From an uncultured Peptococcaceae bacterium (GTDB lineage: Bacteria > Bacillota > Desulfotomaculia > Desulfotomaculales > Desulfallaceae): a stretch of DNA of 33,105 nt. Every line of letters begins with the position of its first letter. Position 1 is the first letter of the stretch. The DNA is taken from positions 1 to 33,105 of the forward strand of contig CAJYBN010000002.1 in the NCBI GenBank assembly GCA_913064925.1, written 5' to 3'. The notes under the pieces are model-generated. The model made no database searches, was not told the origin of the DNA, and worked only from the letters and a program-made list of their open reading frames with translations. The position numbers and the translations under genes are program-made. Of this stretch, positions 1-6,844 are shown piece by piece.

Positions 1-841
1 AAAAGGGGGAAAGGTAAACCGCATTGTCGCCCGCCACGTTTTCCACCACTACGCGGCCGTCCGCCACCAGCCCGGCCAGGGCCTCTTCCACCAGCTCTTC
101 CCCCACCTGCAGCATCTCGGCCGCCTTGGCCTTTAGCTGCCCGTAAGGATAGTAAACATGCCCTTCCTCCATCAATTCATTTAAAGCGTATATAACCCCC
201 TCCTTCACCCGCATGGGGGAATTGGCGTCGAAGCCCAAATTGCGGGCTATCTTATCCGCAGTTACAAAACCGATGCCGTGAATGTCCGCGGCCAGCCGGT
301 AGGGATTTTCCGTCACCGCCTCCACGGCGGCACTGCCGTAGGCCTTGAATATTTTGGCGGAATAAGCAGCGCTGATGCCGTGACTTTGCAGGAACAGCAT
401 AATGTCCTTGATTTCCTTCTGCTCCTGCCAGGCCTTGGTGATCATGGCTATGCGCTTTTCGCCGATACCTTCCACCCTGGCCAGCTGGTCAGGGGAATTT
501 TCAATGACCTCCAGGGTTTGCAAGCCGAATACCTTGACGATGCGCTTGGCCATGACGGGCCCGATGCCCTTGATCAACCCGGAACCCAGGTACCTTTCGA
601 TGCCGTTTACCGTGGCCGGAACCACAGTTTCATACTTTTCCACCTGGAACTGTTTGCCGAACTTGCCGTGGTGTATCCACTTGCCCGTCAGCTTCAGGGA
701 CTCGCCGGGGTTAACGCCGGCCAGGTTGCCCACAATGGTGGTCAGTCCCTTTTTGCCTCTCTCCTGCAGCCTGGCCACGGTAAAGTTGTTCTCTTCGTTA
801 TGGTAAGTTATTCTTTCCAGGTAACCAAAAATGGTGTCCAT
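1..841 (-). CDS. recD2: RecD2-type ATP-dependent DNA helicase, N-terminal part (runs off window)
   Basis: Translating the minus strand from an ATG at 841 gives about 280 residues open to the window edge. The start is preceded by AGGAG eight bases upstream. The protein opens with MDTIFGYLERITYHNEEN, an OB-like N-terminal region, and carries three helix-hairpin-helix type stretches: GLIKGIGPVMAKRI, RVEGIGEKRIAMI and DIHGIGFVTADKIA. This order is typical of RecD2, the stand-alone RecD-like SF1 5'-3' helicase of Firmicutes and others, which acts in DNA repair and replication-fork maintenance outside RecBCD. The motor domains with Walker motifs would lie past the left edge and cannot be checked. 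The gene is divergent from the riboswitch/tupA unit and no convincing promoter was seen. Family assignment is firm from the N-terminal order; the gene is incomplete only because the window ends. Confidence 0.88.
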   Translation of the reverse strand, partial: MDTIFGYLERITYHNEENNFTVARLQERGKKGLTTIVGNLAGVNPGESLKLTGKWIHHGKFGKQFQVEKYETVVPATVNGIERYLGSGLIKGIGPVMAKRIVKVFGLQTLEVIENSPDQLARVEGIGEKRIAMITKAWQEQKEIKDIMLFLQSHGISAAYSAKIFKAYGSAAVEAVTENPYRLAADIHGIGFVTADKIARNLGFDANSPMRVKEGVIYALNELMEEGHVYYPYGQLKAKAAEMLQVGEELVEEALAGLVADGRVVVENVAGDNAVYLSPF

Positions 842-1077
842 GGTTCGACTCCTGCGCAATGCAGTATTATGCTCTTATTCAATATTTTTTTTCATATCCC
901 TGCCGAATTTGCCCGGAGCGGCAAATACCTCGTCCCAAGGCCGGTTAATAAAATTAGGTCCATTCATACAGCGATCCGGCTTAGCTTCTCCCTGGTAGAG
1001 GGTGGCGCCACTTTCCGGGGAAAACCCCCAGAAATCCCGGTATGCACCCGCGCCGCGGGCCGGGCGGTTTTTAACTA

Positions 1078-1106
1078 TTGCAACGGCACTGAAAAAAGGA
1101 TATAAT
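1078..1106 (+). promoter_or_regulatory. Sigma-A promoter upstream of the tupA leader
   Basis: TTGCAA (1078-1083), a 17-base spacer and a perfect TATAAT (1101-1106). It is the only good plus-strand promoter before tupA, so it most likely drives the whole riboswitch-tupA transcript, with initiation near 1113. The rest of 842-1077 holds no gene I can support. Confidence 0.7.
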
Positions 1107-1143
1107 TATTATGCAGTAAAGGAGAGATTAACAGGTTAACGCA

Positions 1144-1180
1144 CCCTTTATTGCCTTGTTCGCAATGAAGGGCTTTTTGT
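1144..1180 (+). terminator. Intrinsic terminator or attenuator ahead of the riboswitch
   Basis: Arms at 1144-1154 and 1162-1172 pair over 11 bases with one wobble, and a CTTTTTG tract follows. It sits about 30 bases after the predicted transcription start and before the aptamer. It should either release a tiny RNA or act as a first attenuator. Confidence 0.65.
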
Positions 1181-1200
1181 TGTCACCCAAAATAACATAC

Positions 1201-1315
1201 TGTCTCCGAGCCCGGCAACCTAAAGCGTTTTGCCACGGTTCCAGGGCCGATAGGGTACGGCGGGAAACCTCCGTGCCTCCCGGTGTGGAAAGGAGGTTTT
1301 ACATGCAAGGCTGTT
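1201..1315 (+). promoter_or_regulatory. Moco/Tuco-family riboswitch aptamer
   Basis: The stretch contains the conserved blocks of the molybdenum/tungsten cofactor RNA motif: CTCCGAGCC near the 5' side, CCAGGG in the middle, then GCCTCCCG, TGTGGAAAGG and TACATG at the 3' side. The same 3' blocks occur in the E. coli moaA leader. It precedes a tungstate-binding protein gene and is followed by a terminator, as expected for a riboswitch. Members beside tungsten genes are thought to sense the tungsten cofactor (Tuco). Which metal cofactor is sensed here cannot be told by eye. Confidence 0.8.
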
Positions 1316-1321
1316 GACATG

Positions 1322-1362
1322 CCGGGTTAGTGTGCTTGTACACGCAACCCGGTTCATTTTTT
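1322..1362 (+). terminator. Riboswitch expression-platform terminator
   Basis: CCGGGTT (1322-1328) pairs with AACCCGG (1346-1352), with a further inner GTGT/ACAC stem, and TTCATTTTTT follows. It lies between the aptamer and tupA. It probably ends transcription when cofactor is plentiful, lowering tungstate uptake. Confidence 0.75.
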
Positions 1363-1431
1363 GAGGAGAACAAAACAAAAAACCAGCGGAACGCGTTTAC
1401 GCAATAGTTTTACACAGGGGGAATGTATACG

Positions 1432-2301
1432 GTGAAAAAAAGAATGTTTACCATCATAACGCTGTTGATGCTGATGGCCGCCTCTCTGGCCGGCTGCACG
1501 GGCAATGCCGGGGAGCAGGCGGGTGAGCCCGCCCAAAAAGAACCCGCGAAAAAAGAAGTCATTCTCGCCACCACCACCAGCACCCGGGACAGCGGGCTAC
1601 TGGACGTGCTGGTACCTATCTTCGAACAAAAAACCGGTTACATAGTAAAACCCGTGGCGGTGGGCACCGGCATGGCGTTGAAAATGGGACAGGAAGGCAA
1701 TGCCGACGTGCTGCTGACGCACGCCCCGTCGGCGGAACAACCGCTGGTAGACAGCGGAGTGGTGGTTAATTACCAGTTGGTGATGCACAACGATTTCGTC
1801 GTTCTGGGGCCGCCGGATGACCCCGCCGGGGTCAAGGGCACCGTTGACGCGGCCGAGACGTTCAAGAAAATTGCCGCTAAAGGCGCCCTGTTCATTTCCA
1901 GGGGCGATGATTCCGGTACGCACAAAAAAGAACGGGCCATCTGGCAAAAAGCCGGCATTGATCCCCAAGGGCGGCAGTGGTACCAGGAAACCGGGCAGGG
2001 CATGGGCGCTACCATCACCGTGGCCAACGAAAAACTTGGCTACACCCTGAGCGACCGCGGCACCTTCCTGGCCCATGCCGAAAACATTGACCTGCAAATA
2101 GTTTCCGAGGGTGACGATATGCTCAAGAACATCTATCACGTCATGCAGGTAAACCCCGAAAAGTTCGACAGGATAAACGAGGCCGGCGCTGAGGCCTTTG
2201 TCAGGTTCATGATCGATGAAGAAACGCAGCGCATAATCAAGCATTTTGGCGTGGACAAGTACGGGCAGCCGCTCTTCTTCCCGGACAGGCTGGACAATTG
2301 A
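1432..2301 (+). CDS. tupA: Tungstate ABC transporter substrate-binding lipoprotein (TupA)
   Basis: This periplasmic-type binding protein captures tungstate for an ABC importer. A lipoprotein signal is visible: MKKRMFTIITLLML followed by the lipobox LAGC. The mature part carries the TupA-type start ILATTTSTRDSGLLDVLVP and the anion-binding stretch VAVGTGMALKMGQEGNADVL, then a later SRGDDSGTHKKE segment, all typical of TupA/PBP-like proteins of about 290 residues. GTG at 1432 is chosen because GGGGG lies 10 bases upstream and the signal peptide then begins with Lys-Lys; the ATG at 1423 is almost touching that site. Normally tupB (permease) and tupC (ATPase) follow, but none does here. Expression is likely under the upstream riboswitch. 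Tungstate would supply the aldehyde oxidoreductase and perhaps the formate dehydrogenase in this window. Confidence 0.9.
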   Translation: MKKRMFTIITLLMLMAASLAGCTGNAGEQAGEPAQKEPAKKEVILATTTSTRDSGLLDVLVPIFEQKTGYIVKPVAVGTGMALKMGQEGNADVLLTHAPSAEQPLVDSGVVVNYQLVMHNDFVVLGPPDDPAGVKGTVDAAETFKKIAAKGALFISRGDDSGTHKKERAIWQKAGIDPQGRQWYQETGQGMGATITVANEKLGYTLSDRGTFLAHAENIDLQIVSEGDDMLKNIYHVMQVNPEKFDRINEAGAEAFVRFMIDEETQRIIKHFGVDKYGQPLFFPDRLDN

Positions 2302-2344
2302 AGCATGGGAACCGGGAAATGCATATCCTTTCTTGACCTGACCC

Positions 2345-2397
2345 AAAAAATGGACAGCGGCAGGGGATTTCCACCAAAAACCCTTGCCGCTTGCCGC
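2345..2397 (-). terminator. Intrinsic terminator, minus strand
   Basis: AGCGGCAGGGG and CCCTTGCCGCT form an 11-base stem with one wobble. On the minus strand the stem is followed by CCATTTTTTGGG. It lies downstream of the degraded glycohydrolase and the phosphoesterase and probably ends that transcript. Confidence 0.55.
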
Positions 2398-2403
2398 TGG
2401 TAA

Positions 2404-2600
2404 TTATTCGTCCCGCCAAACCGCGGGAATGGCCTGTTCCCCCAGGTACGCCCCGCCAAGTGCCCGGCCATGGATGCAATGGTGTCCGTATCGCCGCCTA
2501 AGCTGACGGCAAAGCAAACCACCTCCGCGAAAGATTCGGACGTCGCAAAAAAGAATAAAGTGCCGCAGGGACGGCCTCGGAAGCCCGGATGGGTTCCGCA
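2404..2600 (-). pseudogene. Remnant of an ADP-ribosylglycohydrolase, C-terminal fragment with two frameshifts
   Basis: Three frames must be joined to read one family sequence: RASEAVPAALYSFLR, then SFAEVVCFAVSLGGDTDTIA, then GGAYLGEQAIPAVW ending at TAA (2404-2406). The GGDTDTIA block is the metal-binding C-terminal signature of the DraG/ADP-ribosylglycohydrolase family, and GAYLG followed by IP and W is its usual tail. Only the last quarter of a roughly 300-residue protein is present. The frame changes fall near 2530-2545 and 2463, and nothing recognisable remains upstream to 2737. The pattern shows a decayed gene. The family assignment is firm; a sequencing error at both sites is possible but would not restore the missing N-terminus. 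Confidence 0.72.
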
Positions 2601-2737
2601 ACCATAGCAAAACCCCCATCAAATTCGCCCGCTCAGGGGCGACAATTTAATAACCATAAATCTTTTTCGCCAAGCAACGTCCCGCGTGCAGCGGCGCGCA
2701 AAATACCCTTTCACCGGCGGGACCGGCTCGCAGCGGC

Positions 2738-3457
2738 TCAAAGCAAACCGGTCCTAATAGTGGCGGCAAACGCGGCGGGTAGGCCGGCCGATTCCACGGC
2801 TCTGGCCGCGGCTTCATAGTCGTACGGTACTTTTATAAATTGCACGTTCACACTTTCTTCAGCGACGTCCAGAAGAGCATAAACCGCCCGCGGGTCCCCG
2901 TGGCCGGGCCTTCCCACGCTGCCGGCGTTGATGATGTGCCGCCCCCCGATGACCCTGTGGTAGAAAAGATGGGTATGCCCGCAAACCAAAACGCTGGCCC
3001 TCGCTTCTTCCATCATGGACAGCACGTAGCCGGCGGGCGCGTCCTCGTAAAGGTACTCGTTCAACCTGCGGGGACTGCCGTGCACGAACAGCACGTTGTA
3101 CAACCCCGCTTTCCTGGTGATCGTTTCCGGAAGCGTTTGCATGAACAGCTTACTGGAACGGCCGGTATTTTCCGTTGTCCAGAGGATAGACCGCATACCC
3201 CGTTCACGGGCTGCATCGTCCTTGTAATCGCACCCGCAGACCATGCGCCCGTTGGCTATAGCATCGTCGTAGTTGCCCATTACCGTCGGAATGGCGTTCT
3301 CCTCGATCACCTGCACGACGTCATCGGGAAAAGCCCCGTAACCGACCAGGTCGCCCAGGCACACAACCAGGTCCGGACCGCGCCCGGCGATATCCGCCAA
3401 AACCGCCCGCAGGGCGTGCTTATTGGCGTGTACGTCGGAAAAAACCGCTATTTTCAT
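2738..3457 (-). CDS. Metallophosphoesterase (YfcE/MJ0936-like)
   Basis: A 239-residue calcineurin-like phosphoesterase. Motifs in order are FSDVHAN (DxH, near residue 7), CLGDLVGYG (GDxxG, near 35), MGNYDD (GNxD/N, near 61), FVHGSP (near 126), and CGHTHLFYHRVIGGRHIINAGSVG, the GHTH block and the Gly-Ser turn near the C-terminus. These are the two-metal active-site ligands, so the enzyme should be a functional phosphodiesterase or phosphatase. The natural substrate is unknown for most members. The start has GGGGGGA seven bases upstream. It stands alone between a decayed gene and a non-coding stretch, so context gives no function. Confidence 0.88.
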   Translation of the reverse strand: MKIAVFSDVHANKHALRAVLADIAGRGPDLVVCLGDLVGYGAFPDDVVQVIEENAIPTVMGNYDDAIANGRMVCGCDYKDDAARERGMRSILWTTENTGRSSKLFMQTLPETITRKAGLYNVLFVHGSPRRLNEYLYEDAPAGYVLSMMEEARASVLVCGHTHLFYHRVIGGRHIINAGSVGRPGHGDPRAVYALLDVAEESVNVQFIKVPYDYEAAARAVESAGLPAAFAATIRTGLL

Positions 3458-3727
3458 GCTTCCCCCCGCATAACTGATTTAACATACAGTTCAGCGCCAC
3501 CACCAGCAGCACGAAAACCAGAGTCTTGCGAGTGCCCATGACGTTCCTGCCTGATCACCAGCATGCTGGGCAGGCTCATCGTTTCACCCACACTTCAATT
3601 TTATAATTAATTACATATATAAGTATAATCTTATGTAAATCCTAACACCCCTTCTTCAGTTTGTCAACGCGTCCCCTTCTTTTGTTTCGGGACCGGTCCG
3701 ACCAAGAGGTCGCGCTGCGTACGGTTG
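3458..3727. other. Non-coding stretch without a supported gene
   Basis: The part at 3595-3660 is very AT-rich and may hold the promoter of the phosphoesterase, but no clear -35/-10 pair was found. A 39-codon reading frame with a hydrophobic start (3420-3539, minus) overlaps the phosphoesterase and is not called. Confidence 0.4.
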
Positions 3728-3758
3728 AAAAAAAGCCCGGTTTTCAAGCCGGGCCGCC
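3728..3758 (-). terminator. Intrinsic terminator after the radical SAM gene
   Basis: GCCCGG and CCGGGC pair around CTTGAAAA, and on the minus strand a run of seven T follows. It lies 28 bases past the stop of the radical SAM gene. Confidence 0.85.
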
Positions 3759-3785
3759 GAAATACTGTTTAGCAAAAGGGAGAGG

Positions 3786-4727
3786 CTATCTATTTATTAT
3801 TTTATAAAACTTGCCTCTTTTTTGCTGCTCGCCCACTATTTGTCCTTTTTCCAACAGCATCTGCAAGTATTTATTTACTTCAAGCAGTGGCAAACGCAAA
3901 ATATAGGAAAGGTCTTCCGCAGTACACGGCCTTCTTTTTAAGGTCAACAGTATGCTCTGTTCTTTGCCGCTAAAGCTCGTAATACCATTGCGCGGCTTAA
4001 ACTTACCTATAATCTCAACGTTGTCACCTAAATACTTGGCAAATTGTTGTATCTCTTCGTCCCGTGCCGTCCTGACCCACGGTTCCGCGCCGGGCCTGTC
4101 CAGGGTGTTCAACTGGATGCGGTCCGGGTTGATTTTTTGGACTGCTTTTCGCAACATGGCAATGTGTTCTTCGCCGTCATTCAAGCCGGGAACAATAAAT
4201 ACCTCCAGGCGAATTTCACCGGGGTACTCCTTTCTAAATTGAGCCAGCCCGGAGATGACTTTTTCACAGGATAAACTGCCGTGCGGCCGGTTCAGTTTCT
4301 TAAATACATCTTCTGCGGCAGCATCCAATGAAGGAATGACTAAATCGGCCCGCCTCAGCGCAACCCGTACTTCTTCTTCCGTGAAAAGCGTGCCGTTGGT
4401 TAAAACTGCTACATTGTACCGGGGGAAATATTCCTTAATGAAATGGATTATAATGTCAATTTTACTGTGTAAGGTTGGTTCCCCGGATCCAGAAAAGGTT
4501 ACATAGTCAAGTTCGGGTTCCTTTTGCAAATACTCCCGAAGTTCATAGATTACTTCCTTCACCGGAGCATATTCTTTTCTTGTAGCGGTTAAACGGGTAG
4601 TTCTGCCACACTCGCAATATACACAGTTTAAAGTACATGTCTTATAAGGAATGATGTCAATGCCGAGGGAAACACCAAGCCGCCGGGAAGGAACCGGGCC
4701 GAATAAATATTTATATTTCATTTTCAT
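3786..4727 (-). CDS. Radical SAM protein (COG0731-like) with C-terminal winged-helix region
   Basis: A 313-residue protein whose N-terminus holds the radical SAM cluster motif CTLNCVYC (CxxxCxxC, near residues 32-39), followed by TFSGSGEPTLH, the GGE-like SAM-binding stretch, and VAVLTNGTL. The opening YLFGPVPSRRLGVSLGIDI is characteristic of the COG0731 'Fe-S oxidoreductase' group related to TYW1-like enzymes. The last 75 residues, from about FSGKEQSILLTLKRR, look like a small winged-helix domain, a known extension in clostridial members. The reaction is not known for this group. The start has AAAAGGAG six bases upstream. It is monocistronic, with its own terminator. Confidence 0.85.
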   Translation of the reverse strand: MKMKYKYLFGPVPSRRLGVSLGIDIIPYKTCTLNCVYCECGRTTRLTATRKEYAPVKEVIYELREYLQKEPELDYVTFSGSGEPTLHSKIDIIIHFIKEYFPRYNVAVLTNGTLFTEEEVRVALRRADLVIPSLDAAAEDVFKKLNRPHGSLSCEKVISGLAQFRKEYPGEIRLEVFIVPGLNDGEEHIAMLRKAVQKINPDRIQLNTLDRPGAEPWVRTARDEEIQQFAKYLGDNVEIIGKFKPRNGITSFSGKEQSILLTLKRRPCTAEDLSYILRLPLLEVNKYLQMLLEKGQIVGEQQKRGKFYKIINR

Positions 4728-4744
4728 GCTCCTTTTCTGGTATA

Positions 4745-4772
4745 ATTATAGCATATGTCCAAAAAACTGAAA
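4745..4772 (-). promoter_or_regulatory. Possible promoter of the radical SAM gene
   Basis: On the minus strand TTTCAG, a 16-base spacer and a perfect TATAAT lie just upstream of the start. The leader would be very short, about 12 bases. The -35 matches only half of the consensus. Confidence 0.35.
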
Positions 4773-4929
4773 CCCATCTTCCCCTGGGAAAAGTACAGGT
4801 ATATTGGGAACAGCTCCTTATTAGGCGAATTTTAACCTCTTTCATACCACATACGAATAAGTCTTTGTTCCCTAATACAGCCTGAGCAACTGTAAAGAAA
4901 CAACAATACTTACATCTTGCCGCTTATAA

Positions 4930-4967
4930 AAAGTATAGCGCATTCCTGAAACCAGAGGAATGCGCCA
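4930..4967 (-). terminator. Intrinsic terminator, possibly bidirectional
   Basis: GCGCATTCCT and AGGAATGCGC form a perfect 10-base stem. A T-tract follows on both strands (TATACTTTTTATA on minus, CATTTTTTT on plus). It ends the ferredoxin/zinc-ribbon operon. Confidence 0.8.
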
Positions 4968-4983
4968 TTTTTTTAGCAGAAGA

Positions 4984-5829
4984 TTAATCAACTGTAATAA
5001 CCTCTCTTTTAATAACATTGCCCTTGACCCCAATCTGAACGGTTTCCAGTGGAATATCATAACCGCTCCTTTTTAGTGCTTCTCCGACAATCCGCACAAA
5101 GCCCCTGCAGCAGGCTATTTCCATGTAGACGACCGTGATGCTATTAATATTTACGCTCTCCAGGATTTGCGTGATTTTTTCCTCATAAGCCGCAGCATCG
5201 TCAAACTTGGGGCAGCCGGCGGCAACCGCCCTTCCCTTGATGAAATCGTCGTGGGTGTTGCTGTAGGCAAAAGGAACGCAATCGGCTATCAAGACAAGGT
5301 CAGCATTTTTCAAAAACTCTGCAGCCGGTGGGATTAAATAAAGCTTGACAGGCCAGTGACGCAAGGCGGAACCACCGCCGGACTCCCCGGCTTGGTTTTT
5401 CTGCCCTTTTTGGCCCAATGCCGTTTCCGTAACTTCCGCTTGCCCGGAACCACCTTCTCTGCCCCAATGGTGCACCTGTCCCGCAGGACACCCCGCACCG
5501 CGCCCGGACTGCTCACAGCCCGTTTCCGCAAGCCCGTGGGCAAGCAAATGTTCCCGGTGTTTTTCAGCCAACTCGGGCGATTGCTTTTCCAAATGTGCCA
5601 GTACCGCGCAAGCGTCGTATTCTTCGGCGTCCCTCTCTTCCACATTTAGCGCTCCCTGGGGGCAGTGCCCCAAGCAGGCGCCTAAGCCGTCGCAAAAACT
5701 CTCTTTAACCAGCCGTGCCTTGCCGTCCACGATTTGCAGCGCCCCTTCGGGGCAGCCCGGCAGGCACAACCCGCAGCCGTTGCACTTTTCTTCGTCAATC
5801 TTGATAATTTTTCGCTTGATTTTAGCCAT
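4984..5829 (-). CDS. 4Fe-4S ferredoxin-type protein with cysteine-containing C-terminal domain
   Basis: A 281-residue iron-sulfur protein. The N-terminus has two 4Fe-4S motifs: CNGCGLCLPGCPEGAL (near 20) and CDGLGACLGHCPQGAL (near 45; the first spacing is CxxxxxCxxxC rather than the usual CxxCxxC). A hydrophilic, Gly/Gln/Lys-rich linker follows at about residues 90-150. The C-terminal part has further conserved cysteines in LIADCVPFAY, AAGCPKFDD and EIACCRGFV. This architecture is widespread in anaerobic clostridia and archaea as an uncharacterised electron-transfer protein. ATG 5829 is chosen because AGGAGG lies eight bases upstream; an earlier in-frame start has no such site. Its first eight bases overlap the end of the zinc-ribbon gene, so the two are co-translated and probably work together, likely in redox or metal handling. 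Confidence 0.82.
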   Translation of the reverse strand: MAKIKRKIIKIDEEKCNGCGLCLPGCPEGALQIVDGKARLVKESFCDGLGACLGHCPQGALNVEERDAEEYDACAVLAHLEKQSPELAEKHREHLLAHGLAETGCEQSGRGAGCPAGQVHHWGREGGSGQAEVTETALGQKGQKNQAGESGGGSALRHWPVKLYLIPPAAEFLKNADLVLIADCVPFAYSNTHDDFIKGRAVAAGCPKFDDAAAYEEKITQILESVNINSITVVYMEIACCRGFVRIVGEALKRSGYDIPLETVQIGVKGNVIKREVITVD

Positions 5830-6430
5830 CTTGACCAACCTCCTGGATAAGCTCAGCAATTTTTTGCTTAAGGACTTGCACCACCCGCCGGTATTCCGCA
5901 GGTTCTTTTCCCCGGGGATCGGGAATATCCCATTTAATCACGGCCGGCTTTTCCAGTTCCGCGGGGAGTTCCACCTCCGGTCCCATGAGGACGAATATGT
6001 CCACCGGCCCGATCCTTTTTACGTCCTTGGGCTTGCCGCGCCAAGTGATGTTTTCCTCGCCGAGCACCTTCACCGTTTCCAGGTCGACGACCTCTACCGG
6101 AGACACCCCGGCACTGACGAACCCCAGCTTGGGGGAAGTGTTCATTTCTTTGGCCAGCGCCTCAGCCAGCACGCTGCGCGCCGCGTTATCCACGCCGATA
6201 AAGGCCACCCTTTGCCGTTTCAGTTTTTTGTACAGTTCCTCTCCTACGCAATATTTCGCGTACTTACACCACTGAATACACGATTCGAGGTCATTATATA
6301 CTGTGAACCCGCAATGATCGCATTCTACCTGCACGTCGTTGGAAAAAACCTCCACTTCACTGCCGCATTCCGGGCACTTTTTTATTTTCAGCGTAGGAGT
6401 ACCGGCCAGCGATCCCGGACACCTGTTCAT
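5822..6430 (-). CDS. Zinc-ribbon protein fused to a catalytically degenerate LMW phosphatase/arsenate-reductase-like domain
   Basis: A 202-residue two-part protein. The N-terminus has a CPECG/CDHCG zinc ribbon (near residues 19-40) and a second cysteine group, CIQWCKYAKYC (51-61). From residue 73 follows a low-molecular-weight protein tyrosine phosphatase fold: VAFIGVDNAARSVLAEAL, then the acidic WDIPDPRG loop. In active enzymes the P-loop is CX5R; here Arg85 and the flanking residues remain but the cysteine is Gly79 (codon GGC). The domain therefore cannot form the usual phosphocysteine or thiolate and may be a binding or regulatory domain. ATG 6430 is chosen because GGGGGTGA sits seven bases upstream. 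It is the first gene of a two-gene operon with the ferredoxin. Confidence 0.75.
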   Translation of the reverse strand: MNRCPGSLAGTPTLKIKKCPECGSEVEVFSNDVQVECDHCGFTVYNDLESCIQWCKYAKYCVGEELYKKLKRQRVAFIGVDNAARSVLAEALAKEMNTSPKLGFVSAGVSPVEVVDLETVKVLGEENITWRGKPKDVKRIGPVDIFVLMGPEVELPAELEKPAVIKWDIPDPRGKEPAEYRRVVQVLKQKIAELIQEVGQDG

Positions 6431-6516
6431 CAATGACATCACCCCCATAAAGAAAAAGTTTTTCTTTTCAGCAAACCCTTTATTGATATACTAACCAAGT
6501 TACCCAGTATTGGAAG

Positions 6517-6696
6517 TTTGCTAAGTCACTTTGCCGGCGTGATTTTTATCACTTTTCCCGGCATCGTGATTTTCGTCAACAACGCGACCGTTGCCTGTTC
6601 CTCCACGACGCAATGATGCACACTATAAACAGAAAGCGCAGCATTCTCGCTGCGCTTGATACCTGTGATGCACGATAAGCCGAAAGTGACAACATC
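6517..6696. mobile_element. Possible non-autonomous remnant with IS21-like ends
   Basis: Two related units face inward from the left: GTCACTTTGCCGGCGTGATTT at 6525-6545 and CACTTTTCCCGGCATCGTGA at 6550-6569. Two related units face inward from the right, read on the minus strand: GTCACTTTCGGCTTATCGTG at 6671-6690 and a weaker copy at 6612-6637. The outermost sequences (TGCTAAGTCACTTT and TGTTGTCACTTTC) match. Repeated units of this kind at both ends are the mark of IS21-family elements. No istA or istB coding remains in the 180 bases. The family name is from memory of end structure and is tentative. Confidence 0.4.
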
Positions 6697-6725
6697 AAAA
6701 GCAGCCGCCTGACGTATCTACGTTG

Positions 6726-6752
6726 CCCGGAACTCAACATTTGAGTGCCGGG
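6726..6752. repeat. Strong inverted repeat downstream of fdhA
   Basis: CCCGG-A-ACTCAA and TTGAGT-G-CCGGG pair around CAT. It lies about 90 bases past the fdhA stop. It has no T-tract on either strand, so it is either a weak or factor-assisted terminator or an mRNA-stabilising hairpin. Confidence 0.5.
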
Positions 6753-6844
6753 TGAAGTAGTAGACGCCCATAGACCGGGTCCCCGGCGACAGCCGGTTTA
6801 GCTCACGAGAGGGGCCTAAGACCTGCATTTTTGCGGGCAGACCC

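Noticed and set aside
278..1105. Long plus-strand frame of 275 codons.
   Set aside because: It is opposite the clearly recognisable recD2 reading on the minus strand, and its composition is that of a shadow frame.
3420..3539. 39-residue minus-strand frame starting MGTRKTLVFVLLVVALNC upstream of the phosphoesterase.
   Set aside because: It has a hydrophobic start and a weak AGGA site, but it overlaps the start of the phosphoesterase in another frame, has no recognisable family and no good promoter. It could be a remnant of a transporter gene.
6634..6657. AAGCGCAG/CTGCGCTT hairpin as a terminator for the zinc-ribbon region.
   Set aside because: No T-run follows on either strand, and it lies within the IS21-like remnant.
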